Source: Stemphylium vesicarium
Taxonomy: Eukaryota > Ascomycota > Dothideomycetes > Pleosporales > Pleosporaceae
Length of the DNA: 26,013 nt
NCBI GenBank assembly: GCA_004380135.1
Contig: QXCR01000268.1
Location: 1 to 26,013, forward strand
Direction of reading: 5' to 3'
The notes under the pieces are model-generated. The model ran no database searches. It saw nothing but the letters and a program-made list of their open reading frames with translations, and was not told the DNA's origin. The position numbers and the translations under genes are program-made. Of the stretch, positions 8,330 to 17,775 are shown in pieces. How positions within the stretch are numbered: the stretch's first letter is position 1; every line of letters begins with the position of its first letter.

Positions 8330-8635
8330 TTAGGTTCGCACATGCTGTAGACCCCTGGCAATTTCGGACCCCGCAGCAAAAACCCCGATAAGTGGCGCTG
8401 CGCGAATTCCTCGACCGAGTACAAACCGGCGCTTGGCGATAATGTCATCAAATTGACGCAGACCCAGAAACCGCGCAACATTCCTGTACGGCATGCCAGC
8501 ATCGAACCTTACCCCTCCGACGGAACGCGCCAAGATACCAGCTGTGGTACGGTCAATAAACCTAGTTCTGCTTACGAGTGAAGCTAGCGTCCCGAGTGGT
8601 TTGTGGCTGCCAGTCCACTCGGTATCCACACCATG
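8330..8635 (-). pseudogene. Coding-like relic or single exon of an unrecognised protein
   Basis: About 101 codons are open on the minus strand, bounded upstream by a TAA at about 8636. The translation looks protein-like rather than random: it has EWTGSHKPLG, RTRFIDRTTAGILARSVGG, RFDAGMPYRNVARFLG and KRRFVLGRGIRAAPL. There is no ATG at the head of the frame (the apparent start is GTG) and no signal peptide. GC content is higher than the surroundings. I do not recognise the family. It could be one exon of a decayed gene or a fragment carried here by duplication. Function is not assigned. Confidence 0.35.
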
Positions 8636-8959
8636 TTAGTAAAGTACTGTGCCGTCAAACGTACTGCCGGGAAGATGTTGCGCTAGTGGTTTGCTTCGAA
8701 CGCCACCTTGCCGGAACCGGATCCCAGCAGGTCATCTTTCAAGGTCCCACACGTGCTGGGGTCTGAGCTTGATGTCCACCCCAAGTGTCAGCAGTTCTAC
8801 TCGTGCAAATCCACTTGGGTTGACACAGAAATTACAATTTGCTATTCGCGTGTCATATGTAGAGATCGAAGTGCAACGAAAAAGGCTCCTTCTTCTTATC
8901 GTCATTCCTCTGGATTTGTCCAGCCCCTTTCGCTGACTCGAACAACGATACCGCCTATC
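8636..8959. other. Upstream region of the GST-kappa gene
   Basis: No gene seen. Several overlapping short frames occur on both strands without features. The last ~100 bases presumably hold the promoter and leader of the gene beginning at 8960. Confidence 0.4.
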
Positions 8960-9792
8960 ATGTATCAGGGCAAGACCATCCTCTACGTTGACATTGTGAG
9001 CCCGTTTGCGTACATCGCTTTCCATGTTTTGACGGTAAGCCTGTTCAGGTATCAATTGCCTCTGTTGGTGGTGAAAATGCAAAGTCTGGTACTGATCAAG
9101 ATGCTCTGGGCAGCATTTGAACGTTTTCAAGCAAGTTGAGTTGGAATTTGTGCCAATTTCGCTAGGGGGCTTGATGAAGATTTGTGAGAATACGCCACCA
9201 TTGAGAATTAAAAGTTCGTCAAATCTTCGTTTTCGCGGATGAGGGGCTTTCGATGATCATAGTAACAAGGCGAGACGAAAGACATGCAACGGATGTCCTG
9301 TCGTCCGCCTTGACAATCTGACACAGCGCAGACAAGGATAAATGGATCATTGCTGAGAGCCAGCGCTTGTCGGAGCACTTCAACGTCCCTATCTCGCAGC
9401 AACTTCCGCCTGGCTTCCCTGTCAACACGTTGCCTGTTCAACGTGCCCTGGCGTCCCTCTCGCTATCGCACCCACAAAAGGTCGAACGCGCCATTGAACT
9501 CTTTTACTACAACTTCTGGGTAGAATGGAATGATCCGACCAAGTCCGAAACTTTGCAAGCTATCCTCAGAACGGCTCTAAACAGTGATGAAGGAGCACGG
9601 AAAGTAGTGGAAAGAGCAAAGACGGAGGAGGTGAAGCAGAGGTTGGATAGAAACACTTACAACGCGTTTGAGAACCGCGCTTTTGGGCTGCCTTGGTTCA
9701 CTGGTGAGTCCCGGTTCCATGTCCTATCTGGCGAACAGGGCGTGTTGTTGATAGTCTATCTGTCGGAGTTGTTGAACGCACGCATAAGGTAA
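8960..9792 (+). CDS. Glutathione S-transferase kappa-like protein (DsbA/2-hydroxychromene isomerase fold), three exons, odd C-terminus
   Basis: Predicted thioredoxin-fold GST of the kappa class, which in fungi is mitochondrial, peroxisomal or cytosolic and conjugates glutathione. Exon 1 (8960-9034) encodes MYQGKTILYVDIVSPFAY with the family's Ser (S14). Exon 2 (9114-9213) gives FKQVELEFVPISLGGLMKIC and NTPPLRIK. Exon 3 (9332-9792) starts NKDKWI and carries the helical insert (PPGFPVNTLPVQRAL, then LFYYNFWVEWNDP) and FGLPWF. Introns 9035-9113 (GTAAGC...CAG) and 9214-9331 (GTTCGT...CAG) keep the frame and restore the family sequence IKNKDKWI. After GLPWF (about 9700) the protein departs from the family: the usual WGxDHLGQV tail is missing and the frame ends after 30 unrelated residues (211 aa in total). 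This suggests a frameshifted, possibly inactive copy or an unrecognised further intron. Confidence 0.78.
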
Positions 9793-10665
9793 AAGTTGAG
9801 GATTGACTGAGGTTGTATTGTAGAAGCTATGGAAGGTTTATGTAGGTGAGTGACCGTAAACAGCGCTAGCCTAGATAGGCGTAGCTTGCTAAGGTGAGTA
9901 GTCGCGAGTGCAGCGAGAGCAGGAGAGAACCCCAAACCGTGACACTATCGCAGCTACGAACACGAATGGAGAGACTAAGGGGTACTGGGGTGTCGATCAT
10001 ATTGGTGAGCTTTGTGAGCATTTGAGTCTTCAAAGGTCTTCTAGTCAAGGATGGCGCTGCTTGTTGTAGCAAGCGATGTGCTAAGCAGTGCTTGATTGCA
10101 ATTTGTCTTCCTGCGGGGCAGCTCATTCTGCATGTTTCGTTCCTGCTTTTCGACATCAGATATTGTACATACCAACACAAGCTTCTCTGGCGAGTTTTCG
10201 AGTCGGCTATATTCGATGCTCGCCCGTCAGACTTGTTAACAATCAAGCTAGATCAAGCTCAACCATCAATCCAGCCATTTTTTCCTCCAATCAATCAAGC
10301 CAAGCTCGGGATCTTTTTTAAGATTTACAATTAGTTAAGCTAATTTACTCTTCTTTATTATTATCTTACTCTGTTAGTTTAGCTTATTACCTACTTAAAA
10401 GTCAATCTCACCAACTTAATCCACCCTTTTTAGAATAGCTACTAATTCAGTTTAAGCTACCTACGCGTATCACAGCAGCGTTGAGATACGAACTAGAGAA
10501 ACTTATGAACAAGCTTGCGAATCGATGGGAAATGTGAATGAAAGTACCGCTCATTTGTCTTAGCACGCAGTGAGGGATGCTACTTGTGCCTTCAGTCTCC
10601 CATGTGTACATTACTACAGGTCTTTTTATCTAGCACCTTATTTGAGATTTGCTACAGCCTGCTAT
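9793..10665. other. Gap between GST-kappa and P450; AT-rich centre
   Basis: No gene seen. Short frames on both strands lack features. Roughly 10240-10480 is T/A-rich (TTTTTTAAG, TTATTATTATC) and contains repeated AATCAAGC-type words near 10240-10310. This could be a decayed repeat, but I cannot identify ends. Confidence 0.4.
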
Positions 10666-12400
10666 TTACTGTGATCCACGTATGACCTCCTCGACACCTT
10701 TGAACCTTGGCTGTAACACGATTTCAAATGGAATCGGGCTCCGCCCACTTTTGCCGTCGTATTCCTTTAAGTCAATAGGCTTCTCAGGGATCTCCGTCAT
10801 CACAAAGGCCCACAACATCTTAGTTATGGCAAGCCAGAGTTCGCGCTCGGCTACTTGCATACCGGGACAGATGCGTCGGCCAGCCCCGAACGTCCAGTGG
10901 TCTCGCTTGTTCGGATCAGGCAGCTTCGCAGAATCCCAGGAGGAACGGCTGTCATTCAGGTAGCGGTCAGGCTACCCTAGTCATTAGTACCGTGGTAAAA
11001 ACGCAAATGAACCTCAGACGAGAGTAAATAGAAAAGAATAGAAGAGGTAGCTTACGTTAAAAGCAAGAGGTTCGGTCCATTTTATCGGGTCGTGGTGCAT
11101 AGTCCAGGTATTGAGCAAGATGACGGAGCCTACTGGGATAAGCGTGCCCTTATGAACGTAGTCTGCGGTGGCCATATGCGGCGTGCCCAGCCAAAAAGGA
11201 TTATGGCAGCGCTCGACTTCCTTGATGATCGCTCGGCAATATGGCATGCTAGCCTCGTCTTGCACAGTAGGGAGACGGCTACGGCCGACAACCCGATCAA
11301 GTTCTTCGTGAGCCTTACGCTGGACATGCGGGTGCGTTGGGATAAGCGCGCTAAACCACTGTATGATGGACGCAGTCGTCTCAACCCCTCCTACCATGAA
11401 GGCTGCAGCGAGCATCGCCACGTCGAGGTCGTCCAGACGCTCTTGTTCCCTTGTGAGAACCATAGCTTTAGCCAAGCAATCTGCGACCTGCACTCCGGCC
11501 CGCATCTGTCGCTCGATGCATCCAACTAGGCCGCCGTATGTGTTCACTAGCGCGGTGTGCAGTCGCTTTCCTCGACGCTTCATCGCCCAAGGCACGGTCC
11601 TCTGTAGATATTCTGGAACGAAATCAACCAAGTTCGAAACAGGGCCCGTCGTATTCATGAACTCGCGCGAGAGGGCAAGAGCGTGTCCGACGAGTGGATG
11701 ACTGATACTACCCGTACGGAAGCCAAATGTGATTGTAGCCATACAGTTGAACGCGCAATGACCAGCATAGACTTGAGGATTGATATGGGTCCCGTTGGCG
11801 CTGTCCATGCAGAGAATCTTCAGCATGCTAGTGGTTTCGTAATCCAGTGTAGATATGTATCGGTCAACGCTTCTTTCGCTCAGCCAGGCAGTCGCAATGC
11901 GACGATGCTTGCGCCTACAGGTGAAGACTTAGCACACTGCAAGCCCACGGCCACGGCGCTCAAAGATACAATTAACATACCATTGATTGCCGTATCGACT
12001 TGACGTGATGCCCCTGCCTAAGAGGACAGTTCGACTCTTAACAAACATCTCCTTACGATCCGAAAACAGGGATCCCTTAGTAATCAAAAGGTCTTTGGCG
12101 GTACTCGGATCTGAGATCACGACGAAGAGCTGGTTGCCGATCGTGAAGGAGTAGAGAGGCCCGTACCTTTGGGCCCATATGTGGAGGGCTTGTTCGGGAT
12201 ATTTACTGAGCGAAAGGAAAGAACCTACGATCCTGTTAGTGCCTTTCGTAGTTTCATTGAGACCGGAATGGGCCCATGCCGAGGATCGGATAGCCCCAAG
12301 GGCCCTTTGGCAGATTTCTGACCCTGCTACACGCGCGAAGCAGGGGTTTACCAATGCCAAAGACGGTAATAGCCATGAGCAACAGAGCCAAAAACAACAT
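10666..12400 (-). CDS. Cytochrome P450 monooxygenase, 509 aa, four exons
   Basis: Membrane-anchored haem monooxygenase of the fungal microsomal type. Exons on the minus strand are 12400-12280, 12224-11981, 11914-11056 and 10971-10666. Their lengths sum to 1530 nt and stay in frame throughout. The N-terminus is a hydrophobic anchor (MLFLALLLMAITVFGIG) followed by the proline hinge LPKGPWGYPILG. Then come WAQRYGPLYSFTIGNQLFVV, the C-helix WRKHRR, the I-helix oxygen-binding motif GGVETT (297-302), the ExxR motif EVER (354-357), the NPDRYL segment, and the haem loop FGAGRRICPG with axial Cys443. All key residues are intact. Introns 11915-11980 and 10972-11055 are GT-AG; intron 12225-12279 appears to be GC-AG. 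Substrate is unknown. Sequence style resembles fungal secondary-metabolism P450s such as O-methylsterigmatocystin oxidoreductase relatives, but that is only a resemblance. Confidence 0.93.
12225..12279 (-). other. Probable GC-AG intron in the P450 gene
   Basis: The exon 1 frame runs to GYPILG and then into a stop within a few codons, while the next coding block is in another frame. Excising 55 nt that begin GCATGG and end in TAG, with an ACTAAC branch-like box 9-10 nt before the acceptor, joins GYPILG to SFLSLSKYPEQ. That is exactly the spacing expected in this family. No GT donor in the neighbourhood gives an equally good join. Confidence 0.7.
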
Positions 12401-13380
12401 GGCCTGAACTTTGTGTGAAGATGTGAGGCCACAGTACAGCAGTAGGGAGTTTTGGGTAAATGCCAGACGGCGCCAAAGACAATTTATCGGGATAGCCGTT
12501 GTAATACATAGCACGAGAGCAGCCCTTGATCTCGAAACACCTTGCTCCCTCGCCGTAGTACGTAAGCACATGCCACTCTTGGCTGTCAAGATGCTTACTG
12601 TGGCGGGACTCTCTACGGACGTAGCGTAAGCACCCCATTACAGCGAAGCATAGATGACTGCATTCTGAGGTGAAGATCATCGGGAGAAGTCTTGAGAAAT
12701 TGTTCCGAGGGTCAATCGCGGCCGGAATGGGCGGGCCACCAAAGCAGCGACACCCGCCTCCGTTATATGCTAGGCAGGGTAGTATACACGTACGTTAGTT
12801 GCCATGCTAATGCTAACGTACAATGTAGCAGTAGCTGCGTGTGCACATGAACAGCTCGCTAATGTAAAGTACTCTCCGTTGCTGTGCTGTAGTATCGCAT
12901 CAGAACGTGTCTCCCCCTGACCCCTTACCTAATTTAGAAGACGTTCGACAAGCGCGATCCACGTGGGCGAGCGCACCACGGTGACGATTAGAATTGCAGC
13001 TTCATGCCTCAGCAGTACTGTAGTACCGCGGCCGGGTACAGGGACTACAGTATCTGACTTCATCTGGCTGCAAGGCAAAAGCTCGGCAGCACGCCTTGAG
13101 TTCCTGCGACTATTGTGTCGATCACCTGTCGATTTGTGGCTGGCCGTTGTTTTGGGCGCTAGTGCTCAATGAGTTAGGACTTGATCGCTTCTTTCACTAG
13201 CCTGTTGGCTAAGAATACGGTGAAACTCGGGTTACGGTACAGTAGTCAGCAAGGGGCTCTTCTGTGCTTGGGAGAGGGTGGAATCGTGGAAAACCAGGTT
13301 AGGGCGCCCAAGCTCGTGATTCGCTGAGTGCTTTTGTCCAAGTGGACTAGCAATAGCAGTCTCGCTTCTCTAACGCCAAA
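12401..13380. other. Gap upstream of the P450 gene, no gene seen
   Basis: No frame here has domain-like content. The first few hundred bases are the P450 promoter side (transcription is leftward from 12400). Short palindromic words such as ACGTACGTTAGTT ... GCTAACGTAC around 12787-12822 form a possible small inverted repeat. Confidence 0.4.
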
Positions 13381-13480
13381 CCTAAGTGATTCCGCCATCC
13401 CAAGTGGCTCCACTATCCCAAGTAACTTCACCAGCCCGAGTGACTTCACCAACCCGAGTGGTTTCACCAAACCGAGTTAG
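13381..13480. repeat. 18-bp imperfect tandem repeat, about 5.5 copies
   Basis: Units start at 13381, 13399, 13417, 13435, 13453 and partly 13471. They follow the form CCCGAGTGACTTCACCAA with substitutions, mostly in the first three and in positions 7-9 of the unit. The 18-bp period keeps reading frames, so the minus strand shows a periodic 'KPLGLV/KSLGLV' peptide. No gene features accompany it, and the frame has no supported start, so I treat it as non-coding. Confidence 0.85.
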
Positions 13481-13692
13481 CTCTTGGCACACTAACGTAA
13501 TACTTCCAACGAGAGGCTTAGAGTGGAAGGCTATAGCGAAGCAACTTATTAAAACTCGAACATAGACTCCGAAGCTCTCGGCGCAGTATACGAGTCACAT
13601 TTTCTCTTATTTCCCCTCAATTTGCTAAAAGATTTGCAAGCTGCGCGAAATTTAGTTTCGTAAAATAGTCGAATAGCTGTCATTACTTTATT

Positions 13693-14122
13693 ATGCGTCT
13701 CTACAGTTCCTTTACCCTTATTACGCTTGGAGCTACTCTAGTTCACACTAAGTGTTACGAAATCACGACCGGGATGTATGGCCAATCTGTGGAAGGGGCA
13801 GACACAGTGGTGTCGGAGTTCTGTGACCACAGCTTAGCTGGTTATTTCGTCGAAGATCAGGCTAAATATCGTTGCCACGAACTCAGCGAAGACCTGAAAG
13901 CCGAATTTTGGGTCGCATGGAAAGGTCGGGGCGACATGACGTTGAACAGCGAGGATTGCAAGATGCGCCTCAGGAACGAAATCTCAGGGTGCAGTCTTGG
14001 CGGTGAAAGCGTTGTAGCTGACTGGTCATTCCGGTAAGCACTCTTAAGCGTTGTTCTACTAAAGGAATCAGACCGACTAATTTCTACGTGAAAGCTTTGA
14101 CCCCAATTGGGGGAAATGTTAA
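13693..14122 (+). CDS. Small secreted six-cysteine protein, 122 aa, two exons
   Basis: Predicted secreted protein with a signal peptide of about 19 residues (hydrophobic LITLGATLV core, then HTK|C). The mature part has six cysteines (KCYEI, EFCDH, YRCHE, EDCKM, SGCSL and GKC at the C-terminus), compatible with three disulfides. Exon 1 is 13693-14033. The intron 14034-14094 (GTAAGC...AAG, 61 nt, with a GACTAAT branch-like box) leads to exon 2 at 14095-14122. Without splicing the frame stops at WSFR; with splicing it ends WSFRFDPNWGKC. The GGES...W.FR.DPN.G.C ending is, as far as I recall, typical of a family of fungal secreted proteins without assigned function. Size, secretion and cysteine content are effector-like, but a role in infection is inference. 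Confidence 0.75.
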
Positions 14123-14669
14123 TACTTATGGAAGAATGGAGTATAGAATGTTGCTAGAGTGGTGTTAGTTTGATCCGTGGCAAAATGCAGAGAAGAAACT
14201 TCGTTCCCCAACTTTCCTCTCGCCCCTAACTATGTCCCATCGTCAATTCTTATACATGATTGATTTGCTGTGTGTTCGCCAGGCATCAGAGCAGTACCTC
14301 TCCAAGTCACGGCGTATGGGGCAACGAACCCGGCAATACATACCTTGTCAGTGCTTACATGCTAATTAGTAGTAGCGACACCTTGAGGCTCAGTTATAGT
14401 TTGCGGAAGAAAGATGGCATTTGAAAGTTGCGCTCTATGGCGAATTCTTGCACCTGGTGGCATAGATATCTATCGTAGTGGGCATTCTGGGTTCGTTCCT
14501 CTTCAAGTCGAGTCAGCTCATGTTCTGGTGATGGTAGTGCAGGTGAATGCTATTCCTGGACAGGCGGCACCGCACGTCTCAGGTCATGCCCAAGGAGGGA
14601 CCGTTCTAGCTAGATCAAACGGCGGGCACCGTCACGATCACCGCTTCATAGCATCTCAATAGACTATTC
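14123..14669. other. Gap holding a possible degenerate Cys-rich exon
   Basis: No firm gene. Between about 14500 and 14620 one + frame reads SSCSGDGSAGECYSW then TGGTARLRSCP before a stop. This is cysteine-rich and could be an upstream exon of the gene-like segment that follows, but no splice pair makes that compelling. The overlapping 82-codon frame at 14414-14662 has no features. Confidence 0.3.
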
Positions 14670-15114
14670 ATGAACGTATGTCGACCTGTTACAGTACAGT
14701 ACGTACATGTTCTGCTTCAATCTACGTGCAAGTGTACGGCTAGTGGCGGCTTCAACCATGGATGCGACCCACGTCGCTGTGCCACCTTGGCACTAAATCC
14801 TACGTGAACTGCAGATACTAGTGGATCTAGTGTGACGCAATGATGCCAAGTTGGCGCTTCCGTTGCTATCGATCTTCTTGCAGTCTCTTCTAGCTCACCC
14901 AAGTGCACCGCTATAGAACGGGACTTGCAAATGAACCTGTAGTGTGGCGAGCTGGGAGGGTACACAAATGTGTTCTTATCGTGAAAAGTACCAAGATTCT
15001 GCGGGGCCACTCGATTCCAAATCTTTTGGACGTTGCAGTGGCACAGAAGACAGCGGACATATCCTCTTTCATAGCTTCAAGTTTCGGTGTGCGCGATACG
15101 ATGAGTACGAGTGA
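14670..15114 (+). pseudogene. Cys-rich gene-like segment, copy 1 of a diverged duplicate
   Basis: This segment is homologous in DNA to 17792-18084. A + frame open from about 14652 (ATG at 14670) reads STCKCTASGGFNHGCDPRRC, then LALNPT. A candidate intron at 14804-14942 (GTGAAC...TAG) joins it in frame to VASWEGTQMCSYREKYQDSAG-type sequence that ends at 15114. The same intron position is usable in copy 2. No signal peptide is visible at the apparent start, so a 5' exon may be missing or lost. I do not recognise the family. It could be a decayed small secreted protein gene. Confidence 0.4.
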
Positions 15115-15626
15115 TGTCTCATAGACTGCATTGTTGGGAAAGACGAGTATGGCTAGAGCTGTACCGCTATCGACACAAAATAGAAGTGCTGTGAAGGATG
15201 ATTGTCAAGTCAGTCTTGAAGTTGCGTGTACTGTAGTGGGCTGGCAGACTACTCGACCAACGTATTAGGAATGGGATCGGCGCTTAAAGTCGTACTATCT
15301 CGAATTAGCATTTGATAAAACAGATTACTTCGCTGCAAGCACTAGCGCCGTTACTACTAGGGATGCGTAGTCTAGTGATTGCATGTACCACTTGGGACAT
15401 ACCATGTGATGACAGGTTACATCAAAGCTTGGTCAGATTTTGTACCGCTTCAGGATACAGCGTTGGGGCTATGCAAGCACTTAGGAAAAGAACTTGGCCC
15501 CTTTGTTCTAATTGCGCAGGCTAACCAAGTCAGAGCAAAAAACGGAGTTAGACTAGCCTGCTCAGAGGTAGAGCAGTGCTTTTATCAGTACTGAAGCATG
15601 CTACTGTACCGTTGTTCCAGTCTAAG
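15115..15626. other. Gap before the DUF829 gene
   Basis: No firm gene. A + frame at 15312-15524 (first ATG 15363) reads IACTTWDIPCDDRLHQ, then FCTASGYSVGAM and CSNCAG. It has five cysteines in about 50 residues and could be another relic of a small cysteine-rich protein, but the ORF is short and lacks a clear signal peptide after its own ATG. The promoter of the next gene must lie at the end of this stretch. Confidence 0.3.
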
Positions 15627-16676
15627 ATGCTGGCTTTCATGTTCACTTTCGTCAAACGCTTTCCGCGCCCCGAAGCTCCGGCTAACACCGCCGCCAAAAA
15701 AGTGGAAGAGCCACACGACCTCATACCAGGCTGTCGTCCCATCGCCCCGACGATCTGGGAGCGCATCCATCCTTCTACCTCGAATTTGTTAGAAAGAAAC
15801 TCAGCACCGTGCCTCATAATACTCATGACATGGACTGGCGCCTATGGTCAACACATCTCCAAATACATTTCGGAATATGCCACAATGTTCCCAACATCTC
15901 GCGTCCTCGTTGTTACCACGTCAGCAAAAGATATCGTCTGGAGAAGCTCTTGCCGGAAGCAAGAGCGCCTTCGACCGGCGATTGAATACATTCTAAGCCT
16001 ATATGGAGTTCCACAAACACGCAAAGGCGGTACGTTGCTTCACATCTTCTCGGAGGGGGGTGCCAATAAAGCCTGCGAACTTGCAATAGCATACCGTGCC
16101 GTTACCGGCATGCAATTTCCTGTCTCAACGATATGTCTAGACAGTACTCCTGGCCACCCACGCTTCCTTCGGCTATGCTCTGCCCTGGCGAAATCATTCC
16201 CTCCGATACCTGTCCTGAAAGAGTTCGCCACAGTAATCGCGGTCGTTGTATTGGGAATAGCATGGGCCGCGTATCACGCCTTCAAGGGGTTTGAGAATAA
16301 CCCTGTTTCGCGTTCGAGGAAACAGCTTCTTGACCCAGGATTGTTTGCTCTTACGGTTCCGAGATGCTATCTCTACTCAAAAAGCGACGCCCTAGTTGCA
16401 TGGCAAGACATATACGAGCATGCGAGCGATTTGATCGAGCGTGATGGATGTGTGACGGAGATGATCTTTGAAGACTCTGAACATGTCTCTCATGCAAGAA
16501 CTGAGCCGAGGCGGTATTGGGATACTGTGAGAACGGTTTGGATGCACAGTCAGGAGGAGCATGAAGAGACCGACAAAAAGCCTATAAATAGAAACCCACA
16601 GCCTTCCGAGTCCGGTTTCAAAGATGGATTTATTACAGCTCTGGTTCCGTCATACAACGTATTAAATGTTGAATAG
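15627..16676 (+). CDS. DUF829/TMEM53-family alpha/beta hydrolase (PaxU-like), 349 aa
   Basis: Single-exon gene. The reading frame extends back to a GTG at 15576, but the first ATG is 15627, which I use as start. Landmarks of the family are present in order: a conserved strand PCLIILMTWTGAYGQHISKY (61-80), the nucleophile elbow LLHIFSEGGAN (S142), DSTPGHPRF (172-180), a hydrophobic helix at about 200-219, the acid in YSKSDALVAW (about D254) and the histidine in EDSEHVSHARTEP (about H286). Elbow, acid and histidine are all in place for a catalytic triad. Human TMEM53 and Penicillium PaxU, from the indole-diterpene locus, belong to this family; no reaction is firmly known. The last ~40 residues are polar and variable. 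Confidence 0.87.
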   Translation: MLAFMFTFVKRFPRPEAPANTAAKKVEEPHDLIPGCRPIAPTIWERIHPSTSNLLERNSAPCLIILMTWTGAYGQHISKYISEYATMFPTSRVLVVTTSAKDIVWRSSCRKQERLRPAIEYILSLYGVPQTRKGGTLLHIFSEGGANKACELAIAYRAVTGMQFPVSTICLDSTPGHPRFLRLCSALAKSFPPIPVLKEFATVIAVVVLGIAWAAYHAFKGFENNPVSRSRKQLLDPGLFALTVPRCYLYSKSDALVAWQDIYEHASDLIERDGCVTEMIFEDSEHVSHARTEPRRYWDTVRTVWMHSQEEHEETDKKPINRNPQPSESGFKDGFITALVPSYNVLNVE

Positions 16677-16716
16677 ATGACTTGAACATAGGATAAGATA
16701 GAATGCGGGAATGCTC

Positions 16717-16978
16717 TACACTGACATGCACAATTGGCTTCCGGTTCTGACAATGCTCACACAATTCAACCGACATGGGTCCCTGTCACGCTAAGCTCTC
16801 CTCTTACTCCTACAAGCTTAGCGCACACGCAGACAAAGTGTACAAAGCCAGATGATTTGTCAACTAATGCGATGCTAACTTCTCTCTTAAGCAAAGTCCT
16901 CGCTTAGTGCTAGGGACCCCTGTTGTGTGTGTATCTTGCGTCACACAAAACCGGAAGCCAATTGTGCAAACCAGTGTA
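16717..16978. mobile_element. Second MITE, 262 bp with TA flanks and long imperfect inverted repeats
   Basis: The ends read TACACTG ... CAGTGTA. The inner arms share a perfect 19-bp block, GCACAATTGGCTTCCGGTT at 16728-16746 and its reverse complement at 16949-16967, placed symmetrically 11 bp from each end. Further matches continue inward (GGGTCCCT, CTAAGC), giving arms of ~70-75 bp with indels. TA at both edges suggests a Tc1/mariner-type target duplication. No coding capacity. Termini differ from the MITE at 1481, so it is a separate family. Confidence 0.8.
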
Positions 16979-17775
16979 TCCTCCTATCTCTCCATACTTC
17001 CAAAGTCAGCGCCAGATCGTGCGACAGTAGCCTGTGTGATATCGCCAAAAGGATGCAGCATGACTTGGCATTCCATGAATACATCTTCACGCGCATATGA
17101 TGTGCAGGCCCACCCAAGTGGTTTTACATGAGTAGAAATGCTGACATAATGCTTCGAGTGGTCGTCCAACCTAGACACTAGCATATGTGGGGTAGGCACG
17201 TGGTGAAGCCAATGGCTGTTCGGACATAACTACTAGAGTGGGGCACTTTCGCAGGCGCCACTCGTGATCATCCCTCCCGAAACTTACTAAGAAGTAATCT
17301 TTCTCTCTATGGCCACTTTCTTTCTCGGAGGACCTTTGACCCGTACGATCTGCGCGCGCGAGCACGGCAAGAGTTGTAACTTTGCACAGTACTCCAGCAC
17401 CAGTGCGGTGGCTTCATAAAGGAACCACCTAACTGCACATGGGCGGACAGCAGGGAATCATGGCCCACCTTACAAACCTATGACTAGAGCGTTCGCCATT
17501 TGTTGCCTTGTCGCCTGCCGTTATTTCGGATGCTACTGCTTGAGCCCAGCAAGCTCGTAGCCGCACTGCGAAACAGCTACTAAAGTATTGCTATTTTTGT
17601 TCTCAAGCTAAGCCGACGTATCTTCTTTTGACATTAGTTCGGGTTGGTGTTCTTTAGCAGCAGGCGGCAATGTGTGTCTTAGCTTATGTATGAAGAGGGA
17701 CCCGTTTTGGCTTAATCAAACAGCGAATATAGTTACGATTACTGTATCAAAGGTCATTAATGAGTGAATTATAAG
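16979..17775. other. Gap, no gene seen
   Basis: Several short frames on both strands (for example 17171-17365 on the minus strand) have no features. Composition is ordinary. I find no repeat ends or RNA genes here. Confidence 0.4.

Noticed and set aside
13246..13470. Minus-strand frame with a repetitive Lys/Leu/Gly peptide
   Set aside because: It is a reading of the 18-bp tandem repeat. It has no domain or splice support and no plausible leader.
14717..15010. 97-codon minus-strand frame over Cys-rich copy 1
   Set aside because: The + strand of the same DNA has a conserved intron and cysteine pattern shared with copy 2; the minus frame is not kept in copy 2.
15576..15626. Longer N-terminus of the DUF829 protein from position 15576
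   Set aside because: That start is GTG, not ATG, and the extra residues do not match the family. The first ATG is at 15627.
8960..16676. Secondary-metabolite gene cluster (GST, P450, PaxU-like hydrolase)
   Set aside because: No backbone enzyme, transporter or pathway regulator is visible, spacing is wide, and the GST looks damaged. Kept only as a weak observation.
16717..16978. hAT-type element, because termini start CACTG
   Set aside because: The 8-bp flanks of the two ends do not match, while TA is present on both sides, which fits a TA-target element better.
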